This document shows positions 24,000 through 29,207 of a stretch of DNA of 33,335 nucleotides, in pieces. Within the stretch, counting starts at the first letter, position 1, and each line of letters starts with the position of its first letter. Source of the DNA: a virus; IMG/VR virus record IMGVR_UViG_3300033148_001466, positions 1 to 33,335 of that record; one strand, 5' to 3'. Below the pieces are notes generated by a model. It was not told where the DNA came from. It was given only the letters and a program-made list of their open reading frames with translations, and searched no databases. The translations under genes and the position numbers were made by a program.

Positions 24000-24226
24000 A
24001 TATGTTGATATGCGGATATGTGTTTATGTTAATATGTTGTAATGCTGATTGAGGGGGGAGGGTATATATGTCGATTAAATATATGCTAGCCTATAGAGAT
24101 ATATATATAGTATAGAATGAATAATATATATATATGTTAATATGTCGTTATGTCGTTTATAAACATACCGACCTGCCTCCCTCAATTGACATTACAACAT
24201 AGGGACATATTGACATATCAACATAT
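24000..24226. repeat. 8-bp iteron arrays in opposed orientation
   Basis: Consecutive 8-mers of consensus WTATGTTG lie at 24000-24047 (six units, forward), 24132-24155 (three units, forward) and 24187-24226 (five units, reverse). A single copy sits at 24066. The outer arrays with their flanks (ATTGAGGG beside the left array, its complement beside the right) form an imperfect inverted repeat of about 65 bp around an AT-rich centre of TATA runs. No gene is present in this stretch. It is a candidate origin, partition site or operator array. Confidence 0.75.
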
Positions 24227-24261
24227 TAAATTGATCATTTAACTAAAGTGGAGGTAGAAAG

Positions 24262-24855
24262 ATGAAAGAAGATAGTACGAAAGGGAAAGCGAGGATTATG
24301 CCAGTTAATTATAAAGGAGATGTGCTGGTGCAGGCGTGGATAGATGCTAGAAAGTTAGCAGTGTTAAGTATGTGGTTGGATAAAGGAGGATATGTCACGA
24401 GGCATTTAAGTGATTTAATTAAGTTTACAGTTGATGAGTTGGTTAATCAGTTAGTTGAAGCAGGGATAGTAGAGAAGATAGAGTTTAGTAAGGATGCTAG
24501 AGATTTGCTGATGATGAAGTATAGAGCTCAATTGAATCCAGGAGGGAGAGGAGAAAGGAATGCATTGCATAATCTACATTTAGATGAGTTGAGGAGAGGT
24601 AATGTTTATAGGGATGAGAGGAGTAAGACTGTTTATGGAACAGGAATACCTCAGGTATTTGATATAGATAAAGCTGTTAAGATATATAAAGAGAAGGAGA
24701 GGAATGAGAAGATAGAGGAACAGATAAAGAAGCAGACTATTGAAGCATTTAAGGATCCTAGGGTTGTAGAGGTAGATGATGAAATAAAGGTTGATGTGGA
24801 GAAGAATGTAGCTAAAGCGAAAGAGAATGATGAGAAGTTGAAAGATATGCCTTAG
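24262..24855 (+). CDS. Possible ribbon-helix-helix DNA-binding protein next to iterons
   Basis: This 197-aa basic protein has SD GGAGG. The N-terminal part reads as a strand (DVLVQAWID), helix (ARKLAVLSMWLDKGG) and second helix (HLSDLIKFTVDELVNQLVEA), similar to a ribbon-helix-helix fold. A basic middle (LLMMKYRAQLNPGGRGERN) and a long charged C-terminal helix (YKEKERNEKIEEQIKKQTIE) follow. Proteins of that fold bind tandem 7-8-bp repeats, and arrays of 8-bp units lie directly upstream, so autoregulation or an origin/partition role is likely. This is inference; the fold was not tested. Confidence 0.7.
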   Translation: MKEDSTKGKARIMPVNYKGDVLVQAWIDARKLAVLSMWLDKGGYVTRHLSDLIKFTVDELVNQLVEAGIVEKIEFSKDARDLLMMKYRAQLNPGGRGERNALHNLHLDELRRGNVYRDERSKTVYGTGIPQVFDIDKAVKIYKEKERNEKIEEQIKKQTIEAFKDPRVVEVDDEIKVDVEKNVAKAKENDEKLKDMP

Positions 24856-24883
24856 GGACCATGCGTTAGCATGTTAGCTACCA

Positions 24884-24917
24884 ATATTAGTATCAATATC
24901 TATATCAATACTAATAT
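24884..24917. promoter_or_regulatory. AT-rich dyad after the iteron-linked gene
   Basis: ATATTAGTAT (24884-24893) and ATACTAATAT (24908-24917) are perfect 10-bp arms around a 14-nt centre holding two TATCAATA-like words. There is no T-run, so an operator seems likelier than a terminator. The 240-bp gap 24856-25092 otherwise holds repeat copy 8 and a promoter. Confidence 0.5.
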
Positions 24918-24935
24918 AAATGTCAATGTTGATTA

Positions 24936-24960
24936 AGTGAATTAATTTAATTAATTCACT
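24936..24960. repeat. 25-bp palindromic boundary repeat, copy 8 (perfect)
   Basis: This is the most symmetrical copy: arms AGTGAATTAATT and AATTAATTCACT are exact reverse complements around one central T. It lies 40 bases upstream of the next promoter. Confidence 0.93.
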
Positions 24961-24999
24961 GAATCGTAAACAGTTTGACATTTCCAGATTGGATTGTTA

Positions 25000-25029
25000 T
25001 TGACAAGTGATAGGTAGATGTGATATGAT
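25000..25029 (+). promoter_or_regulatory. Early promoter with doubled TTGACA
   Basis: TTGACA (25000-25005), 18-nt spacer, TATGAT (25024-25029), preceded by TGA. Another TTGACA lies exactly 25 bp upstream (24975-24980). Confidence 0.75.
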
Positions 25030-25092
25030 GTTGGTATTAAATGATTAAATGAAGATGATGTTAAATAAACTATGAAAGGAGATGAATAAATT

Positions 25093-25269
25093 ATGTCTCA
25101 TATAGTTAAATTAGGTGCGAAAGCCATCACAGATTATATGATGGAAGATGTTGATGAGAAACATCGAAATGAATCATTAGCCTGGCACGCAGGATTTTAT
25201 GCAGGATTAAATGAAGCAGGCATGTTAACTCAGGACGAACTAGACGATCTTACAAATGAGTTGAGGTAG
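25093..25269 (+). CDS. 58-aa early protein
   Basis: This protein has SD GGAGATG nine bases or so before its ATG. The helical product (MSHIVKLGAKAITDYMMEDV, ESLAWHAGFYAGLNEAGML) ends with an acidic helix, TQDELDDLTNELR. The conserved-looking 'AWHAGFYAGLNEAG' segment suggests a small folded helical hairpin. It is the first gene after the promoter at 25000. Function not recognised. Confidence 0.7.
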   Translation: MSHIVKLGAKAITDYMMEDVDEKHRNESLAWHAGFYAGLNEAGMLTQDELDDLTNELR

Positions 25270-25332
25270 TGAATTGACCTAAGTATGTCATTAAACTACT
25301 TTAATTAAATAATGATAAAAGAGGTGAAACTA

Positions 25333-25569
25333 ATGAAAAAGCCTACAAGTAATTCAAAAGCACTAAGAGATTTGGCTGATGCAGAAGGATATGTTGATGT
25401 AATAAATATGTTAAATGATCTAATGACAGATCAACCTTTCTTATGCAATACTGTCTGTATGAATTGTGGAGCACAAGATAAAATGGAACCTGATCAAGGT
25501 GCAGGTTATTGTAGTGAATGTGGAATGAATGAAGTTAAACATGCCTTTGTGTTAGCAGAAGTAATTTAA
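25333..25569 (+). CDS. Zinc-ribbon early protein
   Basis: I place the start at ATG 25333 (MKKPTSNSKALRDLADAEGY, 78 aa) because GAGGTGAAACTA precedes it. A frame from 25312 has no SD. The C-terminal half is a C4 zinc ribbon (VCMNCGA, 17 residues, YCSECGM). The N-terminal helix contains VDVINMLNDLMTDQPF. Such small ribbons in phages may bind nucleic acid or host proteins; which of the two is not visible. Confidence 0.72.
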   Translation: MKKPTSNSKALRDLADAEGYVDVINMLNDLMTDQPFLCNTVCMNCGAQDKMEPDQGAGYCSECGMNEVKHAFVLAEVI

Positions 25570-25620
25570 TATGGAACTTTTAATAGTAACCCATAAGAAT
25601 ATAAACTATGAAACAATGCC

Positions 25621-25645
25621 AGTCAATTAATTAATTTAATTTACT
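25621..25645. repeat. 25-bp palindromic boundary repeat, copy 9
   Basis: AGTCAATTAA...TTAATTTACT, immediately left of the cassette-like island. It includes the stop of a doubtful 19-codon ORF (25571-25630). Confidence 0.9.
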
Positions 25646-25672
25646 AAAGATGCTACAATAGAAGGCTTATTT

Positions 25673-25918
25673 ATGGACATAGACGATTTATGCAAAGCAA
25701 GTAGTGCTGTTTATTTGGCAACAGACGAATTGGTCGCACAGAATTTACCTAAAAAATTAATATGGGCAGTAAAAGAGATAAAGTTGCTCCGTGGAATTAT
25801 CGCATCCCAACAAGCCGTTCAAGCGGATGCGCAAAATCTGTGCAAGTATTGTGAAGACATTGGTCGCAATGGTGAACATAGCTGGTTTTGTCGTAAATGC
25901 GGCGCACCGCTTAACTAA
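25673..25918 (+). CDS. Zinc-ribbon protein, first gene of cassette-like island
   Basis: This 81-aa protein has a weak SD (AGAAGG). The N-terminal 50 residues are helical (CKASSAVYLATDELVAQNLP, LLRGIIASQQAVQADAQN). The C-terminus is a zinc ribbon: LCKYCEDIGRNGEHSWFCRKCGAPLN. The stop TAA lies in GCTTAAC, the left part of an attC-like half site. Its more GC-rich, less AT-biased codon use differs from the flanking phage genes, as for a captured gene. Confidence 0.7.
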   Translation: MDIDDLCKASSAVYLATDELVAQNLPKKLIWAVKEIKLLRGIIASQQAVQADAQNLCKYCEDIGRNGEHSWFCRKCGAPLN

Positions 25919-25927
25919 TCGTTAGAC
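25903..25927 (+). mobile_element. attC-like site A (right half)
   Basis: ACCGCTTAAC, five spacer bases, then GTTAGAC (25921-25927), matching the L' and R' boxes (GTTRRRY) of integron attC sites. A full R'' partner upstream is not evident, so only the right half is supported. Confidence 0.55.
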
Positions 25928-25949
25928 TACCAATGAGGAGGATAGCAAA

Positions 25950-26288
25950 ATGATAGATATTGGATTTGAACGATTATCAGACGAGGTTGTTTTAATTGAC
26001 GGTAAATACTATTGCGAAATGTCGGATGAAGAAACGGCTGTATCTGTGTGGCTGCAACCTAACAGATGTCCTGCCTGCGGAGGAGAGGTAATATATTATC
26101 ATTCGTCCGTAACATCTGGAGATGGCATTACAAGAGTGGTCTGTAAAAAGAAGTGTCAAGGATGGAAAGTTTTGCAAGAGATAGATAGAAAGAAATCTAA
26201 CAAGACTGATCCAGCCAACCAAGTAACCTTGGCGGCTGATACATACATTATGCACAGGAGGTTTTATGAAAAAGAAAGACATACTTAA
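25950..26288 (+). CDS. Zinc-ribbon cassette protein reading through attC B
   Basis: This 112-aa protein has SD GAGGAGG. The core is a C4 ribbon (RCPACGGEVIYYHSSV, then VVCKKKCQGW). Unlike the usual case in which a cassette gene stops in the R'' box, this frame passes it as TCT-AAC-AAG and translates the whole attC (KTDPANQVTLAADTY). It stops inside the next gene, overlapping it by 23 nt. The last 30 residues or so are therefore probably not native. It is the gene of cassette 25921-26247. Function unknown. Confidence 0.68.
   Translation: MIDIGFERLSDEVVLIDGKYYCEMSDEETAVSVWLQPNRCPACGGEVIYYHSSVTSGDGITRVVCKKKCQGWKVLQEIDRKKSNKTDPANQVTLAADTYIMHRRFYEKERHT
26195..26253 (+). mobile_element. attC-like site B
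   Basis: R'' ATCTAAC (26195-26201), L'' TGATCCAGCC, a CCAAG/CTTGG inner stem, L' GGCTGATAC, and a degenerate R' ATTATGC (26247-26253). ATC(C)AGCC pairs with GGCTGAT leaving one extrahelical C, as in attC sites. The 50-bp core recurs at 26818. Confidence 0.68.
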
Positions 26289-26463
26289 AGCTATAGAAGG
26301 TATAAAAAATATTGCCGATGATGATGAAATGGCACATAGTGATGAAGATGCTTTGCGGGAAAGCTTTATAGAATATATAGCAACTCGCAAAGATTCTCTT
26401 GGCGAAAAAGCTCGGCTTGTTTTGACAACAAACAAAATTAACTTTGTACGATGGTATGCATAA
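26266..26463 (+). CDS. Small cassette-borne acidic protein
   Basis: This 65-aa protein has SD AGGAGG. The product (MKKKDILKAIEGIKNIADDD, HSDEDALRESFIEYIA, ARLVLTTNKINFVRWYA) is helical and ends in the conspicuous 'RWYA'. I recall similar small hypothetical proteins in phages and environmental DNA, without function. Its stop codon TAA is part of the R'' box GCATAAC of attC site C, the standard cassette arrangement. The cassette start TTATGCAC (from 26248) complements that R'' (TGCATAA). Confidence 0.78.
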   Translation: MKKKDILKAIEGIKNIADDDEMAHSDEDALRESFIEYIATRKDSLGEKARLVLTTNKINFVRWYA

Positions 26464-26518
26464 CCAGCTGTTACAGCCGACTTGCAGAAAGCTGAGCGGC
26501 TGAACTATATTGTTAGAC
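26458..26518 (+). mobile_element. attC-like site C (best match)
   Basis: R'' GCATAAC (26458-26464), L'' GTTACAGCCG, a short variable centre, L' CGGCTGAAC, five-base spacer, R' GTTAGAC (26512-26518). L'' and L' pair with one extra A, the extrahelical base expected of attC. The total length of 61 bp equals that of classical short attC sites. Confidence 0.82.
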
Positions 26519-26532
26519 CTAAAGGAGAGACA

Positions 26533-26571
26533 ATGGAAGAAGCATGGCCAGAGAAGTTAAAAGTTTGCTAA
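26533..26571 (+). CDS. Minimal 12-codon ORF in a near-empty cassette
   Basis: AAAGGAGAGACA precedes ATG and the frame reads MEEAWPEKLKVC, stopping in the R'' box of site D. The 22 bases 26521-26542 (SD plus first codons) are identical to the start of the 64-aa gene at 26881. This cassette may be a deletion derivative of that kind of gene. Whether the peptide is made or matters is doubtful. Confidence 0.35.
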   Translation: MEEAWPEKLKVC

Positions 26572-26623
26572 CCAGTGTTGCAGTGGAGCGAAAAAGCCCG
26601 CCCGCTGAAATTAATCGTTAGGA
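26566..26623 (+). mobile_element. attC-like site D
   Basis: R'' TGCTAAC (26566-26572), L'' region GTTGCAGTGGAGCG, L' region CGCCCGCTGAAAT, R' GTTAGGA (26617-26623). CAGTGG-GCG pairs with CGCCCGCTG (one wobble, one extrahelical A). Length 58 bp. Confidence 0.72.
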
Positions 26624-26629
26624 GTCAAT

Positions 26630-26821
26630 ATGCACACAAAGCCAATAGAAGATAGTGAAGGAAGATTCAATGGATGGACTGCAACTACAAGGGGGTGTCC
26701 AAAGTGCGAAGGTCTGGTACTGTTTCGCAGATGGGAGTCGCACTGTGGTGGATACATTGACTATCAATATCGGTGCCAGGTATGCGGACATTTGTGGTGG
26801 GTTGATGGACCGGACTCCTAA
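26630..26821 (+). CDS. Zinc-ribbon cassette protein
   Basis: This 63-aa protein takes its SD (AGGAG) from the R' box of the preceding attC. It contains GCPKCEGLVLFRRWESHCGG and YRCQVCGHLWWVDGPDS, a C4 zinc ribbon. The stop TAA is in the R'' box TCCTAAC of site E. The 10-bp sequence GTTAGGAGTC at the cassette start is the exact complement of GACTCCTAAC at its end, as expected for a complete cassette. Function unknown; DNA/RNA or protein binding is plausible. Confidence 0.75.
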   Translation: MHTKPIEDSEGRFNGWTATTRGCPKCEGLVLFRRWESHCGGYIDYQYRCQVCGHLWWVDGPDS

Positions 26822-26874
26822 CAAGACTGATCCAGCCAACCAAGTAACCTTGGCGGCTGATACACACGAAAGGA
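26816..26874 (+). mobile_element. attC-like site E
   Basis: R'' TCCTAAC (26816-26822), then the same core as site B with one mismatch over 50 bp (26818-26867 against 26197-26246). The R' position reads GAAAGGA (26868-26874) instead of GTTRRRY, so the right box is degenerate. Confidence 0.66.
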
Positions 26875-26880
26875 GAGACA

Positions 26881-27075
26881 ATGGAAGAAGATGTAACGTG
26901 TAATTTCTGTGGGAAGACATCTGCGAATGTTGATCACCTTGTAGGGGGGTCAGGCGTGTACATCTGTGGTGAATGTGTCCGCCTGTGCTCGAATGTAATG
27001 GAAGAGGCAAAGCAAGAACGAGATCAACGGCTTTACAGAGAAGCAATTTTCAAGGAATTCTGGGAAGGGGCTTAA
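26881..27075 (+). CDS. ClpX-type zinc-finger small protein
   Basis: This 64-aa protein has SD GGAGAG. Residues 7-42 match the zf-C4 domain found at the N-terminus of ClpX: CNFCGKTSANVDHLVGG, then VYICGECVRLCSNVMEE. In ClpX this domain dimerises and binds substrates and adaptors. Here it stands alone with a charged C-terminal helix, so it could interfere with or adapt a host Clp protease. That is inference. It is followed by the degraded attC-like site F. Confidence 0.8.
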   Translation: MEEDVTCNFCGKTSANVDHLVGGSGVYICGECVRLCSNVMEEAKQERDQRLYREAIFKEFWEGA

Positions 27076-27128
27076 TCCTTCTCCTTCCCTAAAGCCCGCA
27101 AAATAGCCTTCATCACAGGGCCAGCACT

Positions 27129-27148
27129 GCTTAACTATATTGTTAGGA
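27129..27148 (+). mobile_element. attC-like site F (right half)
   Basis: GCTTAAC, spacer, GTTAGGA (27142-27148). Its 14 bases AACTATATTGTTAG (27133-27146) equal those of site C (26503-26516). The left half is not clear; CTTCTCCTTCCC near 27077-27090 roughly complements the start of this cassette (GAAAGGAGAG). Confidence 0.5.
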
Positions 27149-27154
27149 GTACTA

Positions 27155-27307
27155 ATAACTAAAAAAGAGAAAAGAAAATATCAGGTAAGAGAGGAAGCCT
27201 GCTATAACAGGGATTGTTTTCTTCCATTTACTGGTAATGAAAGAAAGATTTGTAGGCTATACGAAATGGGCAGATGCCCAGAGAAATATAAACAGCGCAC
27301 TACTTAA
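27155..27307 (+). pseudogene. Cys-rich ORF with ATA where a start is expected
   Basis: After R' of site F an AGGAG SD is followed, five bases on, by ATA and an open frame of 50 codons (ITKKEKRKYQVREEACYNRD, then LYEMGRCPEKYKQRTT). Four cysteines are spaced CYNRDC and C..., about nine residues, C, like a small zinc-binding unit. No ATG, GTG or well-placed TTG lies at the start. Either the start mutated (ATG to ATA), which inactivates the gene, or initiation is non-standard. The frame overlaps the leader of the next gene. Confidence 0.45.
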
Positions 27308-27317
27308 GGAGAAAGCC

Positions 27318-27458
27318 ATGAAAAAGAAGATTGCTAGAAGATGGTTGAGGAAGATGAACTGGAAAATTTTGAAGTGTAATATTGGATTGGAGAGGATGTC
27401 TCCATCAGATAATAAGTACTATAGGAAATGTATGAGGGTTCTTCTTCATCATGAATAA
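27318..27458 (+). CDS. 46-aa basic protein
   Basis: I choose ATG 27318 (MKKKIARRWLRKMNWKILKC) because AAGGAG lies just upstream; the frame is open to 27237 but has no SD there. The product is strongly basic, with KKKIARRWLRK and YYRKCMRVLLHH. Nucleic-acid binding is possible from charge alone. It overlaps the following gene by 8 nt. Not recognised. Confidence 0.6.
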   Translation: MKKKIARRWLRKMNWKILKCNIGLERMSPSDNKYYRKCMRVLLHHE

Positions 27459-27645
27459 GAAACTTTACAAAGGATCCTTTAACATCAGTGGAATGTCTGT
27501 CACTTTATATACTCAGACAATTAATAGTGATAAGGCATTCCTTAATTTCATTAGCCAATTATCAAGAAATTATAACCTAAACAGGAGACATTTTCTAAGT
27601 ATGTTTGATGGGAGTAAGGATAACTATTATGTTAAGGAGGAATAA
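27451..27645 (+). CDS. 64-aa early protein
   Basis: This short protein begins MNKKLYKGSFNISGMSVTLY and contains a helix (SDKAFLNFISQLSRNYNLN). It starts 8 nt inside the preceding gene with no strong SD, so coupling is likely. The following gene's SD AAGGAGG lies at its end. Function unknown. Confidence 0.62.
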   Translation: MNKKLYKGSFNISGMSVTLYTQTINSDKAFLNFISQLSRNYNLNRRHFLSMFDGSKDNYYVKEE

Positions 27646-27647
27646 TT

Positions 27648-27935
27648 ATGGTAACTATCTTAGGCCACCACATTTCTATCATTCGTGAAGGAAGGACTAA
27701 AATACCAAGAATATTCAAAGATGAACATCCCTCACCTAAATACAATACTAGATCAAAAACTATCAAAGAACATTCAGGGAAAGTATCTGCCATTTCCATC
27801 AGGCTCAAAACTGGTGAAATTAAGTCAATTAAGATAGGAACCCATATAGATGTAATAAACACCTTTAACTGTAATCCAGAGGATGTTGATGCTACTGGTT
27901 GGTTACTGGAAAATGGCAACTATATTTGGAGGTAA
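27648..27935 (+). CDS. 95-aa early protein
   Basis: This protein has an excellent SD (AAGGAGG). It is basic, with strands (VTILGHHISIIREGRTKIPR, GKVSAISIRLKTGEIKSIKI) and ends WLLENGNYIWR. It looks like a compact beta-rich protein. No family recognised. It is tightly packed between neighbours in one rightward transcript. Confidence 0.68.
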   Translation: MVTILGHHISIIREGRTKIPRIFKDEHPSPKYNTRSKTIKEHSGKVSAISIRLKTGEIKSIKIGTHIDVINTFNCNPEDVDATGWLLENGNYIWR

Positions 27936-27938
27936 AAG

Positions 27939-28022
27939 ATGCTAATTGAATTAAGTAAGATTGCTTTCTTTATAGTGATAATAGTATGTTTTATTATAGC
28001 TTATAGACATTTAGATAAATAA
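27939..28022 (+). CDS. 27-aa single-pass membrane peptide
   Basis: GGAGG lies seven bases upstream of the ATG. The peptide MLIELSKIAFFIVIIVCFII then AYRHLDK is one transmembrane helix with a short basic cytosolic tail. Early phage membrane peptides of this size may affect the host envelope or exclusion. Its existence rests on the SD and the clean hydrophobic segment. Confidence 0.6.
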   Translation: MLIELSKIAFFIVIIVCFIIAYRHLDK

Positions 28023-28034
28023 GGAGAATAAACT

Positions 28035-28307
28035 ATGTCTTTTACAGAAGAAGAAAAAGAAGAATTAATTCTTGAATGTGCTAATGCTAAGTCAAGATGT
28101 AAGGAGGTATGGCAGACTCTTCTCACACTTGAAAAGATTACCAAGACCTATTTCAAAATTCACTATCTATGGAAAAATAGATTTGAGAAGGCTGATAGGA
28201 AACTGGCTGAGGATAGAATTATACATTGTGATCTTAACCATAAGGAAAATAAGAAGGGTAGTCTGACTAAAGCTGACTTAGAAGAAATTTTAGATCAATT
28301 GGAATAA
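28035..28307 (+). CDS. 90-aa helical early protein
   Basis: This protein has SD AAGGAG. It is highly charged and helical (MSFTEEEKEELILECANAKS, KNRFEKADRKLAEDRIIHCD), likely a helical hairpin or coiled coil. It is the last gene before the promoter at 28353. Not recognised. Confidence 0.7.
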   Translation: MSFTEEEKEELILECANAKSRCKEVWQTLLTLEKITKTYFKIHYLWKNRFEKADRKLAEDRIIHCDLNHKENKKGSLTKADLEEILDQLE

Positions 28308-28352
28308 TTATTCTGAATCAACACAACTTGACAAAATGATCAAAAATAATTA

Positions 28353-28381
28353 TTGACATCTCGCTGTAGATGTGTTATAAC
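28353..28381 (+). promoter_or_regulatory. Early promoter with doubled TTGACA
   Basis: TTGACA (28353-28358), 17-nt spacer, TATAAC (28376-28381) with TGT before it. A second TTGACA sits exactly 25 bp upstream (28328-28333), as at the promoter at 25000. Confidence 0.78.
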
Positions 28382-28444
28382 AAATATTAACGATTCAATT
28401 TACCATTATTACTTTTACTAACCTTTAACATGGAGGAAGAAAAG

Positions 28445-28813
28445 ATGAAAGATTTACAAGTGTCTGCAGTTTACCACTCAGGGAAAGAAGATGAAAGGGC
28501 TGGAAGTATTAACGTAAAGGCACCGGAAACAGCGGAAGAGGCAGTAAGTATGTTTGGCGGCGAGGCGGTCTTGACTAACTCTATTGCTAATTGGGTAGTT
28601 AAACTTCAAGGGAATGTGCGTGCTGGCTTGAGCAAAGGTGAGTCTACTGAGATTATGCAGACAAGGCTCGGTGGATCAAAGATGGGTATCGCTGCTGCTA
28701 AAACCGCTATGGATCCTAAGGCTGCATGGTTGGCTTCTTATCAGGCTGCTGATCCTAAAACTAGAAAGTCTATGAAAGCAGATCTCCTGAAGCAGGCCGA
28801 AGCAATTGGTTAA
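28445..28813 (+). CDS. Early protein in its own promoter-terminator unit
   Basis: The start is ATG 28445 (MKDLQVSAVYHSGKEDERAG); the ATG at 28430 overlaps the GGAGG SD. The 122-aa product has a beta part (SINVKAPETAEEAVSMFGG), a helical middle (SIANWVVKLQGNVRAGLSKG) and an Ala-rich C-terminus (AAAKTAMDPKAAWLASYQAA). It has a private promoter (28353) and terminator (28852) and codon use richer in GC than its neighbours, signs of high expression. Ala/Lys-rich helices would suit a DNA-binding or nucleoid-like role, but this is a guess. Confidence 0.75.
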   Translation: MKDLQVSAVYHSGKEDERAGSINVKAPETAEEAVSMFGGEAVLTNSIANWVVKLQGNVRAGLSKGESTEIMQTRLGGSKMGIAAAKTAMDPKAAWLASYQAADPKTRKSMKADLLKQAEAIG

Positions 28814-28851
28814 CCTTTAACCTGATTCATAGTCATTGTGACACCTCCTTT

Positions 28852-28886
28852 AAATCCCTGGGAGATAAAACTCTCAGGGATTTTTC
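28852..28886 (+). terminator. Intrinsic terminator
   Basis: AAATCCCTG and CAGGGATTT, extended inward by GGAG/CTCT with a small A-rich loop, followed by TTTTT. Confidence 0.9.
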
Positions 28887-28923
28887 CTCACCTTAAAATG
28901 ATTAATGTGGAGATGAACGATGA

Positions 28924-28948
28924 AGTAGATTAAATTAATTAATTTACT
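28924..28948. repeat. 25-bp palindromic boundary repeat, copy 10
   Basis: AGTAGATTAA...AATTTACT, between the terminator at 28852 and the SD of the next gene. It has a left-arm variant (AGTAG). Confidence 0.85.
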
Positions 28949-28967
28949 AAACAAGGAGAAAAAGCAG

Positions 28968-29207
28968 ATGAGATTTTACAGTATGACATTATTTATAGAT
29001 AAGATATTAATATCCCACCTTCAACATGATCGAAAAGATGGAAGTTGGCCTATCACATTAAGTATTAACAATAGTGATGAGTCTTACAGCAATCCTCAAA
29101 TAGATATATTTTTCAGTAATGAATCCTCTTACATAAATTTCAAGAATTCAGTAATTCAAGGTTATGAGAAATACCTTAGAAGTAAGAAGGAGTCTCATAA
29201 TGGCTAA
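28968..29207 (+). CDS. 79-aa early protein before ligase
   Basis: This protein has SD AAGGAG. The alpha/beta product has strands MRFYSMTLFIDKILIS and WPITLSINNSDESYSN and a helix, SYINFKNSVIQGYEKYL. It overlaps the ligase start by 8 nt. Function unknown. It begins the unit after repeat copy 10. Confidence 0.68.
   Translation: MRFYSMTLFIDKILISHLQHDRKDGSWPITLSINNSDESYSNPQIDIFFSNESSYINFKNSVIQGYEKYLRSKKESHNG

Noticed and set aside
24000-24226. CRISPR array
   Set aside because: The units are contiguous 8-mers without spacers, so this is an iteron-type array.
25571-25630. 19-codon ORF ending inside repeat copy 9
   Set aside because: There is no SD and no recognisable sequence, and its stop is provided by the repeat, so it is probably chance.
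28321-28352. A separate upstream promoter from the first TTGACA at 28328
   Set aside because: The matching -10 would be TATTGA, a poor fit; it is noted instead as part of the TTGACA doublet.
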